Assembly: GCA_963969395.1 (NCBI GenBank)
Contig: OZ017803.1
Span: 17,980,001 to 18,044,000, forward strand
Source of the DNA: Pseudoscleropodium purum
Lineage: Eukaryota; Streptophyta; Bryopsida; Hypnales; Brachytheciaceae
Reading direction: 5' to 3'
DNA: 64,000 bases
In this document: positions 23,899-36,889 of the stretch, piece after piece
How the letters are laid out: each line of letters starts with the position of its first letter
How positions within the stretch are numbered: position 1 is the stretch's first letter
The notes under the pieces: model-generated
Databases searched by the model: none
Seen by the model: only the letters and a program-made list of their open reading frames with translations
What the model was told of the DNA's origin: nothing
Position numbers and translations under genes: made by a program

Positions 23899-24558
23899 CC
23901 TTTAAATGTCCAAACTGCATTTTTTTTGGCAACATAGCAATTTTAGGCACCTCACTATGAATGGGTTCTTTTTTGCTAAAATTTTCACAAAACATGTGTC
24001 AAAGGAGTAGTTGTAAGGCCCAACAACTTTCATAACTTTTGACAACATAGTTAAAAAATTATTGCATAATATGTGATTTTCATTGCTCAACGGGTAGCCC
24101 AAGTCGCTCAAAAAAATTCTTTAAAAAATTGAAATTGGTTCTCTATATTTATACATATATGTGGAAAGCTTTAAATCATTCCATTTTAATTAATGAGATG
24201 AAAGTTATGAGGAATTTTAGTTTGCAGGACACAGATGTATATATATATACATATAGAGAAAGAGAGAGAGAGACACACACATACACACATGCAAATCTAG
24301 AGAACCAATAACAATTCTTTATTTTAAAAAAATTGATTTTTAAATAATTTTTTGAGCTGCATGGGCTACCTGTGAAGCAATAAAAATTACATATTATGCC
24401 ATAATTGTTTAACTATGTAGTCAAAAGTTATGAAAATCATTGGGCCTTAAAGCTTCTTTTTGGACACATGTTATGTGAAAATTTTAGTGAAAAAAATAAA
24501 AATTTCATTTGTAGTGCCTCTAATTGCTATGTTGCCAAATAAACGCAATTTTTAGAGG
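23899..24558. mobile_element. 660-bp inverted-repeat element with TTAA target duplication
   Basis: The terminal arms of about 230 bp (23899-24125 and 24330-24558) are inverted copies, sharing GGCAACATAGCAATT and AAAATTTTCACA. The element begins CCT and ends AGG and is flanked by TTAA (23895-23898 and 24559-24562). Duplication copy 1 is uninterrupted at the matching site (near 5890), which acts as an empty site. TTAA target sites are typical of piggyBac elements, which are rare in plants; a PIF/Harbinger element with a TAA site is an alternative. It has no coding capacity. A microsatellite lies in the loop. Confidence 0.75.
24236..24292. repeat. Compound microsatellite (TA)n(GA)n(CA)n
   Basis: Runs of TA, then GA, then CA dinucleotides follow one another in the loop of the 660-bp inverted-repeat element. 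Confidence 0.85.
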
Positions 24559-25257
24559 TTAAGCATTAAGAGTAAAAAATTATCCATGTCAAAATTTCAC
24601 AAATTACTATTTATAGAATTCTTTCAAAATAGTTTTGAAGATTAAACTTCAAAAGTTTAATAAATATGAAATTTCTCTCTTTAGCATTTGAATGTTTTAG
24701 TGATTGGTCAAAATTGATGATTCAATTGATTTGGGTAAAAAAATTATAAAAATTAACCTAGAATTTAACAATGGAAACACCAACTATATTTTCTCTAAAT
24801 GGTAAACTTACCAAAACTAGCCGTATACTTAACATTTTGTACTAATTTTATTGTAGTTAATTCTATAATAGGCACTTTGAGTTATTTTTTAATATAGAAA
24901 TTGAAAGATAGCCTAATTAAATTCACATAAAAAATGAAACAAAGTTTTTTTTCCAACCAATAATGTTGTTTATTGTCATGAAACAACCATAAAATGGTTG
25001 ATTGGGTTGTTAAAGGTTACCTCAATTGTTTCTTAGAAAGAACATAATGCTTCACCCACACTTTAGAAAAATAATTGCATTCAATAGTTCATACCAAAGA
25101 AGATATGTCTAACAACTTTGGAGTTAAATGCCATACCAAGATACAAATCAATAATTTAAAGGAAAGATGGGGAAGGCCCCTATATTAATTTGAATCTTCC
25201 TAAAATCCAAGAGATTTTTGTCAAATTAGTATAAATAAAACAATTTTTTATTTATTT

Positions 25258-27049
25258 TTATTTATTTTTTGAATGATCTTCCCTATGTTTGAATATAAGG
25301 CCTAATACAAAAAATAAACATCCTAAGCCTCCAAGAATAGTAGGAACTATCATGTACCATTGAAACTTTAATATTGGTGTCAAGACTATACATCTAGCTA
25401 TTCCAAAGGCTATTATGACACAAAACACTAAACATGCCAAAAGGATGGATGTAACCAACAAGTTTTCGTGAAATCTTTCTACAATGTCCTTGATAAACAT
25501 TTGCCTTGGCAATATACTTTGGGAACCAAACACCACCATTCCAATGGCAAAGTAAAATGAGAAGGCATTGAATACCTAAAATGCTTGTAGAGATACATTG
25601 TGTTGAACATCCACATAGTTGATGTCTGAGCTTGAAGGAGCAAGATCTATATAGGAAGTAGTGTAGTCCAATGGTGGTTGAAGCCATGAAGCAAATGTAA
25701 CACTCGCAATGAGGGCAATTCCAACAAGAATGGTGTTGACAGCATCTACATAGACTTGGCGATCTAATTTTAAATCAGCAATGTAGCAGCTTACATCATC
25801 ACACTCCAAAAGTGCTCTTTTGATATGCTCATGGCCATAGTGAAATGCAATTTGGATCGCAACTTGACCATTGCATTCTTCCATGAGCTTTGTCTTCTCT
25901 TTGCTTTGTAACAATTCTTTCACCACCTCTGTATGACTTTCAACCACAGTTGCAAAAAATGGAGAATATCCTTGTGAATTCTTGGCATTTGCATCAACAT
26001 CATGCTCTTGAAGAAGTTTTACAATGTTTACCATATTGTGTTCTCCATAGGACTCTCTACCATGAGCCTGAATAGCTAAATGAAGAATTTTATTGTTGCG
26101 ATTGTTCTTGATATGAACATTAGCACCAATTGCTATTAGCTTGATGGTTGTGTCAATCCTTCCATAACTTATTGAGAAGAGAAGTGGACTCTGTCCATCA
26201 TTGTCCAAAGCATCCACATTTGCATTGTGTTCCACAAGAAATGACACAATGTCCATAGTTCCTTCCATTGTTGCAATATGCAGTGGACTCCATCCATCCT
26301 CATCTAACACATTAACATCAACATTTTCTTGCAAAAGATATTTCACAACATCTAAAAATTCCTTCATTGCCACATAATGAAGTGGAGTATATCCCTTTCG
26401 ATTGTGCAAGTTCACATTCACCTTTTCATCTAGAAGATACGCTACATCTATAGCTTTTTCTTTTGTTGCATAATGCAAAGTTGTGTTCTTTGCTTCATCA
26501 CACATATTGACATTATTGACTAGACTCGTTTTGAAGATGCCGAACATGGAATCCTTGTAATGCACCATATAGTAGAGAGCACTTTCATCTCTTGTATTAC
26601 AAATGCAAACATTAGCTCTGTGCTCAAGAAGCTCTTCTACTATATTGTGGTTCCCACCAATTATGGCATAGTGTAGGGTTGTTTCTTTCAAAACCCTCGT
26701 TGAAGCATTGATGTCCACATTCCCCAAGGTCAAGATGTAATGTACCATTGTTTTATCATCCATCAATATAGCCCAGTGGAGAAAAGTTGCTCCACATAAC
26801 AACCCTTGAGGGTCCCGAACAAGAGGAAAAAGACTTTCAATATCGACACATTGATCATTTCTCAATTCCTTTACAACTCTTACAATAGATCCAAAAAATG
26901 TAGCATCAAGTATTCAAGTTCCATATTGGGATGTTGTTTACGAACTATGCATTGGAAGTTTGTAAGTTGCTCTTCCAAAGTCAAGATGTCCATGTAGGAA
27001 CTAATGATCCTCCACTAGTACCTATGATGTTTGAATCAAGAGACATCAT
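25258..27049 (-). pseudogene. Ankyrin-repeat/four-helix membrane protein pseudogene
   Basis: Paralogue of the gene at 6516-8549. The protein-like frame starts at an ATG near 27046-27049, but a one-base loss near 26983 and another near 26911 shift the frame in the N-terminal region. From about 26905 the frame is open through the ankyrin repeats to 25579, where a TGG codon of the intact paralogue is TAG (25576-25578). After that stop the same frame runs on through the last membrane helices to 25258. It also lacks two ankyrin repeats (about 66 residues) found in the intact copy. The PPLG region reads PPLD. It probably yields no full-length protein, although an internal product of about 430 residues from the long middle frame cannot be excluded. 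Confidence 0.88.
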
Positions 27050-27939
27050 CTTCTTTGGCAAATCTACACACAAAAAGTTCCAATGCAATACTAGTCCCAT
27101 GAACCAAAATAACTTTGATTGCAATTGTAATACATGAAAGTCTCACATAGGATGTTTTCATGCTAAAGGTAATCAAATGGCCTATCTAAAATTGCATTTC
27201 TAATGCACATTCAACACAAAGAAATGATTACTATAGTGACCAACTTGAAACACATTTTGTAATGAATATTTATAAAATTGAGAACATCAAAATTGATTTA
27301 TAGAAATTCTAATGTATACATAAGTTATACTTTTCTTGAACAATTTTAAAAAAGAAATCATTACAAAGATTTAGAGGCTTAGAAACTCTCTTTCAACATA
27401 ATTGCCTCAAAATGTTTCAAAATAACTTCATGTAGAAGTCAAAAGTGAATGAAAACACAACCAAATAGAAACAATGTATATGAGGTGAATTTTCTTACTT
27501 TTAGACTTTATACTATTATAATGTCTTTAGGTTCAATTATTTGAGAAATCTAATTATAGATTCAAGGTGCCAAAAATGTTCTTTGAATTTTTTGAATAAT
27601 TTAGTTATATAAAGAAATATTAGAAAATAACTTAAAATTTTGAGTTGAAAAAAGTGTTTGATTTTCCTTCAACTATAGATGAGCAAGTTTATAGTTCAAA
27701 GTTATACAAAGCAATTTTGATTTCTAATTGCATTTATATATTTCACCAAGTTTGACACACCATAAAAGGACTCCATTTTGAAGGTTTCTTAATTCTAAAG
27801 TTACCAAATTTTGGGGCCATACAAAAATTAACACCTAAACATAGAATCCATAAGCAATAACCATTCATTATTCACAGTGAAGTGTCAAAGTTGCAAAATT
27901 GTCAATTTGACTATAACTTATGTTTGAAGTACCCCTCGC

Positions 27940-28480
27940 GTGAAAACACCCTGCATCATTTATTACTTTGTTTGTAGGAAAACGACCTCATGTGTAGAAA
28001 AGCCCCCAAACAACTGCATTAAAGCCACCACTCTCACCTTCTGAGTGTCCACTTCCACAAGGTCAGAAGAAGAGCTCCAGAAAGCCACGATCCAAACACA
28101 GACTCACAATAGAATCAATAGCGCAGCAGCCAACTTGCATCAAAGCTCCGCTCAAGTTCAGCACTAATCCACAACTCTCCTCCAAGTGACGAGACCTTGA
28201 ATTCGCCTCCGATGGAAACAAATGTCTCTTAAAGAGCTCCAGCAGCTTCTCCACAGATCGACTCCTCGGTCAGCCAGACAACACGGTGCGAGGACTCACA
28301 ACTCCACAGCAAGGGAAGGGAAGAAAAGAAGAAGAAGGAAGTTGACAAGCTCTGCTCCGCACCTTCAAACGAAACTCCTTCGACAGCAAGCAGATTACGA
28401 CAGCGAGCTAAGAGAGCCAGCATGCTTGGAAAACGAATTGAAGTGTCACTCACAGTCTCACACTACCGTACGTTTAAACC
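27940..28480 (-). repeat. GC-richer leader module, copy B
   Basis: Equivalent of copy A, upstream of the ankyrin pseudogene in the duplicated block. On the minus strand it keeps the AAG/GTGAGA donor (exon end at 28037). The open stretch on the minus strand is more broken than in copy A. It is followed on the plus side by partial tandem repeats of the same module up to about 28960. Confidence 0.6.
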
Positions 28481-28494
28481 GGGCTCTTCACGAC

Positions 28495-29060
28495 ACCCTT
28501 GCCTCTGTAAGGACTCACAACTCCACAGCAAGAGAAGGGAAGAAAAGAAAGAAAGGTAACAAGCTCTGCTGTGCACCTTCAATCGAAAACTCCTTCAACA
28601 GCAAGATTACGACACCGAGCTAGAGAGCCAGCATGCATGCGTAGAATATGAAGTGACACTGAAAGTCTCATAAGCTTACTACCGGGCTCTTCACGAGACT
28701 CTTGAATTGCCGCTGAGAGGACACTGCAACTCCAGCTCAACCTCGGCTCGGTATGCATTGAAGCTTTTGTACCACATCTAGATCAGTTGCAGGGATCATT
28801 TCTTTTGATTTCATCGGTTGTTGAGTGTGACCGGACTCTTCACGAGAGTCTTGCCTCTTACCGACACTGCACAACCTCGGTATGCATTGAATTTTTTGTA
28901 CCACATCTAGATCAGTTGCATGGATTTCTTTTGATTGCATCAGTTACCTTATTGAGTTGGACTTGAGTGACTTTGAGATTTGCAGGCAATTAATAATTCA
29001 AGCGAGTTTTGCAGCTTTAATGCAGTTGTGTCTCTGACTGGGTTGTTGTAGACTGACATA
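28495..29060. repeat. Tandem partial repeats of the leader module
   Basis: GACTCACAACTCCACAGCAA recurs at about 28292 and 28512. CTCTTCACGAGA occurs near 28689 and 28836, and GGTATGCATTGAA plus ACCACATCTAGATCAGTTGCA at about 28750-28800 and 28880-28930. The module therefore expanded in tandem here. The run ends with a TTGCAGGCAATTAATAATTC-type stretch also found in copy C. Confidence 0.7.
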
Positions 29061-29064
29061 ACTT

Positions 29065-31800
29065 ACTAGTTTAGTTGTATCGCGAAGTATCTTACATCTT
29101 TGCAGACTTGCGCTCAGGCAGAGTGGCAGACAGGCACCTTCCGTTTCAAAGAGAAAAAAAAGGAAAAAAAAGATACAGTTCGGCAGTGGACAGATTGACT
29201 ACTGACGTATTTGACATGCCTTCCACTGTAGAGATTTTTGGAGTAAAGTGGAAATACCCAATTCTACCACCTACAAGTTCTTCCCATTTCCGTCATCTGG
29301 CCCATCTATTACCACAATCTTACTAATCCATTATCATGATGGCAATGCATTAGGGAGCGAACACATCAGCCTACGCTTCAACAATGGTCTACTCATAGTT
29401 TTACATTTCAGCTTTTAAAAATCACAAAAAATTCAATTCTTATCAAAAAATCTTAATTCTTTTTTCAATTGACTTCTCTCAAACAATTCAATATTTGAAA
29501 AATATGAGAGCTCATATATAGCTTCTCTAAAATACCTAGATTGCAAATCAATATGGTAATGGGTAGTTCTACCTCACAATGCATCAGGAGCCCAAATGTG
29601 TGTTTTTATTATCAATTACTATAGGAATAGTGTATTTTTTTTAACATTTAAATGCCTAGAAGCACCATAGGGAGCACCAAGCCTTAAAGAAAAATTAGAT
29701 GATGAAGCCAAGTTGTTCCAATTTTTGAAAATATTTCAAATAAAATTGCCAATTTCAAATGAAATTCATCCAAATATCAATACCCTAAGTTAGGCTATTT
29801 GTTTAGTTTGTTATGTTGAGATACCCTATACTGTACGTCCCCTAGTTGCGTTCTTGATATTGTTGGAAAGCTCTCGGCGAGGAGTGCACAAGCTTGGTTT
29901 CATGGTATTTGGACCTATGTCCTATGGCATGAAAGTTATTGAATTTTGAATTTTATATGACTGAAAAAAATTTGAAAATATCTTCTTCTTCTTTTGACTA
30001 TGGCCACATTCATTTGGGATGAAAGGATTATTCTCTCTAACATATAGATGAATTCTATAATATTTAGCTACATCATTTTCATGTATGTTGCCACTTCAAC
30101 AATTCTCAAAAAAATCCTTTCTTAATACATCCTAGACATTGAGCATCTATGTGACTTTCTTTCAAGTATCAATTGTTCTGCAGTTCTTTTCTATGCTAAG
30201 CCATTGCATTACCCATAAGAGTTTATGAACCCTTGATCTTTTGTTACAAAAATAGTTACTATCAAGGCAGACTTATTGTATTACCACCTCAAAATTGATC
30301 ACTAGAACTCAAAATTATAGATGGACTAGCAATCCAATATCAACATATATTCAGTACTAATACATTTACAATCGTATCCACCTATGAGGCTTGTATAGAA
30401 TAGCATTTCTAGACTAAGTAAAATCTCCCAAAATAGAGGAGTTTACATAAAGTTTTCACCAATAAATAGAAAAATGTGTTTTTGACCCTAATAGTCTAAG
30501 GTCAAAACAACAAGTGGAAAACCAAAGTATTTGAGAAGTCTCCCCACATCTTCCGAGAGGTTGTGGGCCTCACTTGTACCCATTCCAAAAACACAAACAA
30601 GTCAATGAATAGTTAGTGAGGATGCAATAGGTGTCTACAACCGACAATACTTATTATCATTTTTACCTAGAAAACTCAAGAAAATCCACCATTATAGTAA
30701 AACAAAGCATCATCAAAACCTATGAGGAAGTTGCATTAGTTTGTGAGGAAACCATAGTATCCCTATTACACTCGCAATATCTCCAAGCAAAAAGATGCTG
30801 GTAAAATCATCCAAGCCTCAATTCAGTGCAACGTATTGAAGCCTTGTGGAAACACAATGTATTTGATAAATGGTACCCTCTGCCTTATTCAAGGCCAAAG
30901 GACCCTCCTATTGAGCCATGCAATAAATAAACTAATCTATGCAATAACAACATTACTGTGTCTTTTAATAATCAGGTGCCATTTTAATTAATTTATTAAT
31001 ACCCACTTGGCACTTACATTAGACTTCAATCCACTGGTATTCGACATCTTGTAAGGATTTGTTAGATTGGATGTTCAGTAGTAGCCTCCAAACCTCCTCA
31101 ATTTGATTCCACTTTAGTAGTATTAACCAACTCATAACATTGTCTAAATAATATATATTGAATGATTTTTAATGAGCTTATTAGAGCTATTATATCAATT
31201 CTTTTTAGTATAGATTGCTTCTCAAGCCTTTAGCCCAAGAGAAAGATTTCAAACACAGAATTTTATAAAAGACTCTTTATCGTATACAAGAAACTTTTAT
31301 TTATTGTTGGGCTCCCAAAGTGCGGGTTGTTCTATACATTTGATATTAGCTTAACCACAAGTATTTGAAAAATATGGGTATAAATAAAATAATGGTTCAT
31401 TTTGTTTTTATCATTATTGCATGCATAAGGATGGTGGGATATTTAATCCTAAAGATATGGCATGTCATATGGGTATAAGAATCCCATATGTCTCAAGACT
31501 AATAATGATTATTATATATATATATATATATATATATCATTATTTTATTATTTATTATTATTATTATTATTTTTATAATCAAAATCTGATACACTATCTA
31601 GTGACAAGTACTAGACATAGGGATCTAGAAAAAATAAAAATAAAAATAAGTACTAGGAAGTGCATAAAACAACTATTCTAGCATTGATTCCAATTTTAAG
31701 GAATATTAGATATCTTTAAATATTTTTTAATCAAAGATATTAGAGAAAATCTAAACTCTTTACAAGGCTCCTAAGAAGTGCTACAATAACTTCTTGTTGA
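29065..31800. other. Intergenic DNA, no gene seen
   Basis: An 83-codon open frame at 29075-29326 follows the module but shows no domain and no coding support. The rest is AT-rich with a microsatellite at 31513-31572. Confidence 0.4.
31513..31572. repeat. Microsatellite (TA)n followed by (ATT)n
   Basis: About twelve TA units (31513-31537) are followed by imperfect TTA/ATT triplets up to about 31572. Confidence 0.9.
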
Positions 31801-33628
31801 TTTATCCCCTAAATGTCCAACCAACCATATATGGTCAATCTGCAATTTTAGGCTCATTTTGGTATAAGCAGTTAAATTCCTTTGACCATTTAAAAAAAAT
31901 TCAAGCAATTTTAAAGGTTAATTATTGAAAAAATTTATTTTCTACTAAAAAAGGTAAGAATTTGATTTTTGGAGGTCTTCAAAGCCATGTATGTCTATTA
32001 GTTAAAGAGTAAAGCTTGCTAATTTTACTTCATTTCCCAACTTTGAGCAAAGTTTGCCAATTTCACTTGATTTGAGATCTAAAATCTTGTACTTGTCCAT
32101 TTGCTTTGAAAATAGTTCCAATAGAAAGAGTAAAGTGTTTTATTGATGTTTACCATTGAAAATTTGAATTACAAGTGTTGATTTGGAGTTATTAGAGAGA
32201 GAAAGAGATAGAGAGATTATAGATTATTATTTTTGCCTATATGGAAAGATTTGAATCATTCCATTTCGATAAGCAATGTGCAAGTTTTGAAGCTTCTTAT
32301 TTTGTGAGTAATCTTAGGAATTTCTCGAGAAAATAATATATTGGAGGGTGATTGCAAGAATTATTTGATAATTTTATTACATTTTTACAATACTCATACT
32401 TTTTTTTTGAGTACTTTAAAAAATTATTAAAAAATTATAATTTAAAAAAATATGATCAATGTATAAACCTTTAAGAAGATAGTATTTTATGAAAATAAAG
32501 CATAGAACAAATTTCTACATAGGAAAACTAAAAGAATGCTAAATTTCAAGAAAATAGATAATTTGATGCTATAATTTGGAAAAAATATTTTAAAAAATAA
32601 TAATTTAAAAAATATTGACCATTTTTAAGAACTCTATGGAGATGGTCATTTACCAAAACAACCACCAAAATAACATTTTACATGCACTATTGTTTCAAAA
32701 TGCAAGCAAAAAAGAATTCACTATGTGAACTTCCATACAACATATTATTAATTATTTTCAGAATCCTTTGAATAATAGCTACTAGTCAATCTACTACGAG
32801 ACAATTTTTTTTCCTAATTTCAAATCTAAATTTGTTTTTTGGAGATAAAAATAGTACTAAAATTCTTCAAATTGGCAAGTACATTATAAAATTGGGGCTA
32901 TTTTTGTATGGTAATAATATTTTGTGAAAAATGAAAAAAATAGTCAAGCAATGTAATAGTCATAAGTACCTAACCTATAAACCTAGATCTTTTGGAGCCA
33001 TAATGCAAAATTTATTGCCAAAAAACAAATCAACACATAGCTTAGGACAATGAACAATACAAGTGATTCTTACAATATCCTTGGTCTCTTTTAATCTTAA
33101 TTTTAACAATTTTTTCAAAATAAAATTGCTCATGGTTTATTTTTATTTTTAGAACAATCTCACTATTGAGGTTAGTATGTTTCAATTCCATCTTAAAGCT
33201 ATCAACAATTTCTTTTTTCCCTCTATCTTTTACTTACTTCAGTTTAACAAATTTTTACAAAATGAAAATGATTGGGATTTTCCTTAGAAGATTTTAATCC
33301 TTCAATTTCAATTCTTCAACAATTTATTTTCTCAATTCATAGCTTGTAGTGTAGAAATTTTAAACTAAAAGGATTTCAAGCCCTACAATCTAATTAGGTT
33401 AGAAACATAAAAATTCAATTTTTTCACTTTAAATGCTTACAACTTGTGATTGATACTGTCAAAATTTATGAAATTTCTTCTAAAAATTTTCATACTAGTC
33501 TAGTATAAGGTCTTGATGTTGGATATGCAAATTAAAGAAACAAATGTTTTAAATTTTTACTGTTGTATTGAAAATGGCATATTTGAGTGGTTTTTTCACC
33601 AAAAAATAGCTTCAGGACTTTAGGGGTT
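31801..33628. mobile_element. Possible larger relative of the TTAACCCCTAAAGTCC-ended element
   Basis: The right end GGACTTTAGGGGTTAA (33613-33628) matches the end of 20905-21818, and 33150-33600 is similar inside as well. TTATCCCCTAAATGTCC near 31801 is a candidate for the other end. Bases 32230-32290 resemble the loop of the TTAA-flanked element. It is non-coding, and its extent is uncertain. Confidence 0.4.
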
Positions 33629-33629
33629 A

Positions 33630-36600
33630 ACACAAGGACCATACTATGATGTGACTATAATAGAATTGGAAGGTCATTCATTATTCGGTATGATGTCCCT
33701 TATTTTTTATCCAAACTGCTTTACAATTGGATTCAATGTTGCTTAATTTCATCCTCATGTCATCAAAAATCATATGCAATTTCTTATTTGGATAGAATGA
33801 GTGTGGAATAGGGATTAAAAGGATTGAATTTGGTGGTGTAGAATAATAATTTCTTCAATTTAATGAAGTTTATATACATGTAATTTGATGTATGCACAAT
33901 ACAATGGATTTTGAGAATCCAATTGAATCCTTTTATCTATTGCGTTGGAATCATGTAGGAAATAAAGATAAGATCTATATGAGTAAATAAACAAATGAAC
34001 ATATTCACTTTTTTTCAAAATTAGAGTTTAAATTTCAATATGCAAGAAACTCACTATCACACTATCTTTTGAAAAGTAACATCCCTTCCATGCCTCTTCC
34101 CCTAAATTAAAAAATATATATATAGTATTTGAGAGAAAGTCATCCCCCTTTGTGCTCCTCTATCCACCCTTAAAACCAAAAGAACTTTGATACATATACA
34201 ATATATATATATAATATGCATGGAATACATACATACATTGTATACAAAAATGGATCTCTAAAATTGAATATTGGTATGGTACAACATTATGGATACAAGT
34301 ACGGGATATGGAATTTGAAATATAGGATTATGTGTTATAAAAATATGTTAAACAAAATATTGATTCCATATGACATATGAGATACAAAACACGGGATATG
34401 ATTGTTAATCTTATATCAATTACAATCTAACATGCTCATAAAAATAAAGATATAGGGGTTGGTAAAACAGCACATACAAAGAGGTATTAATTCACTCAGA
34501 CACTAGTTTAGTAAGTGGGTGATATTATGAACTTCTTTGTATATATTTTGCTTTGATAACCAATAACATACTAAATTTGTTATCCAATTGAGGTAAAAAA
34601 AATTGACCTATACTTCAATTTATCATTCTACTACTACAAAATGCAAAAACTCTTTTTTTTTCCAATAGTACACTATTCCAACAAAATATCCTATATAAAC
34701 TAAGAAATAATTGAATAATATGATTTGAATTTTAACTCAATGATGTGCATAAACCATGAACAAAAGTTGTACACAAGTCATTCAATTTGAAAATGAAAAC
34801 ATTAGAAGAAATCTGAAAGCTCTGAAAGCCCGTTTTGGACCTATTCTTCTACAGCTATTCCATGCAACAAGGAAAATGGCCTGCTATCAAAAATAAAATG
34901 AAAAAATAAAATAAAATTCTTAATCTCCAAATGCCAAAAAAAAAAAATTTATTTTAGTTTTTTTTTTGGACAATGACATGGTAGGGGCTCAACCACGTTA
35001 CTAGTGTAGTTCCCAAAGTTCCCAACGTTGCATTGGTTTTGTTCCCAGCTCAATAACTTGCGGGCTTTTCAAGCCCTCAAATTTCTTCTAATGAGAACCA
35101 TTTGATCATTCATAAGCTATGTTGCAAATTTCAAATGTAATCATTCCACCATTCTATTCCAATTCTTGTTCATTACAAGCCAACTGCCTACCATAATCAA
35201 ATCCAAGAGCTTGTCTAAACCCTCAATTCTTCAAATCTTCAGGATGTGCTTGAGGCAGGACCCAATTGGATTGCGTCTTTTTTCCTTGCAGAAACCTCAC
35301 TTGATTTGGTTCCATGATGGCCTAAAATTCACACCATTGGCATTCTTCAAAGCAAACAATGGAAACAAAGATCTCTACTAATTCCACAATTTGTGTAAGG
35401 TAAAACAATACATTACAATCAATATGTCATGATTTTGTTTTTATCGTATGTGTTTGTCAATATTTTGTCATACATATTTTTGTTTCCCTATGACATACTA
35501 ACTATATATGTTTAATGCATTATATAACAACAATTTGATACCAAAATTTTGAGTTATTTTGAATAAGTACTTTCAATTGAAATTCACTTATAATTGTCAT
35601 ATCATATTAAATCACCTATAATTTCAACAATTGTATTATGTAACACAAACAAACATCTCTAGATTCAAAAAGATTGTGGTAAAAATAATAGTTTTGGTTG
35701 CTACATACAAATTAAAGTGATTTGTACTAATTGTGTAACCAAACAAATATCTTCAAATCTATTCAAAGTAGACACAACAACAATTCAAATTACAACCTAT
35801 AGATCATGATAGTAAATTAAATCTTTAAGTCTTTGATCATTAAGGATCTTTAAATTCCATTCAAATTAATATTATCTACATTTCTTTTCTCTCTTTCTCT
35901 CTATTTTTTGCATCACACCTATATATCAAATAATTTGTACTATGCCAATGGAGGTGGGTCTTAAAAGTGATGTACAACAAGATGCAGTAAAATATTGAAG
36001 TCATCATGGCTGAAGAAAGAAGCATAAGCAATTCAATTGTGGAATGATTATGAAAATTGGTGAAAGAATTGAGTCTATGTGGGTGGTTAGCTTGAAAATT
36101 TATTTACTTCCAAATCATATTATTTTGCTTTTTTTGCTTCAAGTTTTTGAGAATTGTAGTATGCACAACATTCATGTTTGCTCGTTTGGATTTTGTCCAC
36201 TAATTTTTGACATATGGTGTATGGAGTGGAACTGAACAAAACATAGACTCAATTTTTGGAAGTCGCTGCAACTTTAGCCACCTGCTACGCAGTAAGTAAT
36301 GGACGCGGTGATCTCTGCTCAAGAATCCTGGCCTCCAGGAAATGGTTTCAAGTGCGCTTGCAAGAGAAAGCAGGAGATCGCGGTCCATTCAATCGCCCTG
36401 TACGTCCATTTCAGAAAAAAAAAACACGGGCGATTATCTATCCATCGAATCTTTATAACTCAGCATGCAGTAGCTAGCTTGAAAGCTTTGGCCTGTGTGG
36501 CTGTGTTTTTTGTTACTTTATTTTGCAATGAAATTTCATTTCATTTGTGTAAAAAACGAAAACGAAAAACTTTGGCTAGTCACTCGCTGAGCCTGCACGA

Positions 36601-36885
36601 AGTTTAATTAACGGTATTTGTGAAGAACTCTTGACTGATTAGTCGTATCAAGGACATAAACCTGTGCCAAGGTAATGATCTGGGTGCTTCATATGCAGTA
36701 GGTGCAAGTGCATGTAGCGGTATGGAGATTTCTTAGGCAAATCTCAGCACTGAAAGCAGACGATCGATACGCTGTTTCTCAGTTTGTTCCGTATTGACGC
36801 CCGACTTAGATTAACGTCGAATCGGTGTAAGGAATTACTAAGAAGCCTTGAGAGCAGGATGTAGCCACTCCGATCCGTCCGCCAC
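33630..36885. other. Intergenic DNA, no gene seen
   Basis: AT-rich to about 36240. Bases 36240-36600 are richer in GC, with short open frames on both strands, but no recognisable domain. This stretch sits next to leader module C, in the position that a coding exon occupies beside modules A and B, yet shows no ankyrin sequence. Confidence 0.4.
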
Positions 36886-36889
36886 AGCT

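Larger units (their letters stand above)
23110..28480. repeat. Segmental duplication, copy 2
   Basis: Same order and orientation as 2640-10290. It holds the ankyrin pseudogene, the shared 3' flank, the shared spacer and leader module B. It lacks the 3290-5840 block of copy 1 and instead has a 660-bp insertion flanked by TTAA (23899-24558) that copy 1 lacks. Confidence 0.85.

Noticed and set aside
31421..31681. 86-codon open frame
   Set aside because: It is largely a translated TA/ATT microsatellite.
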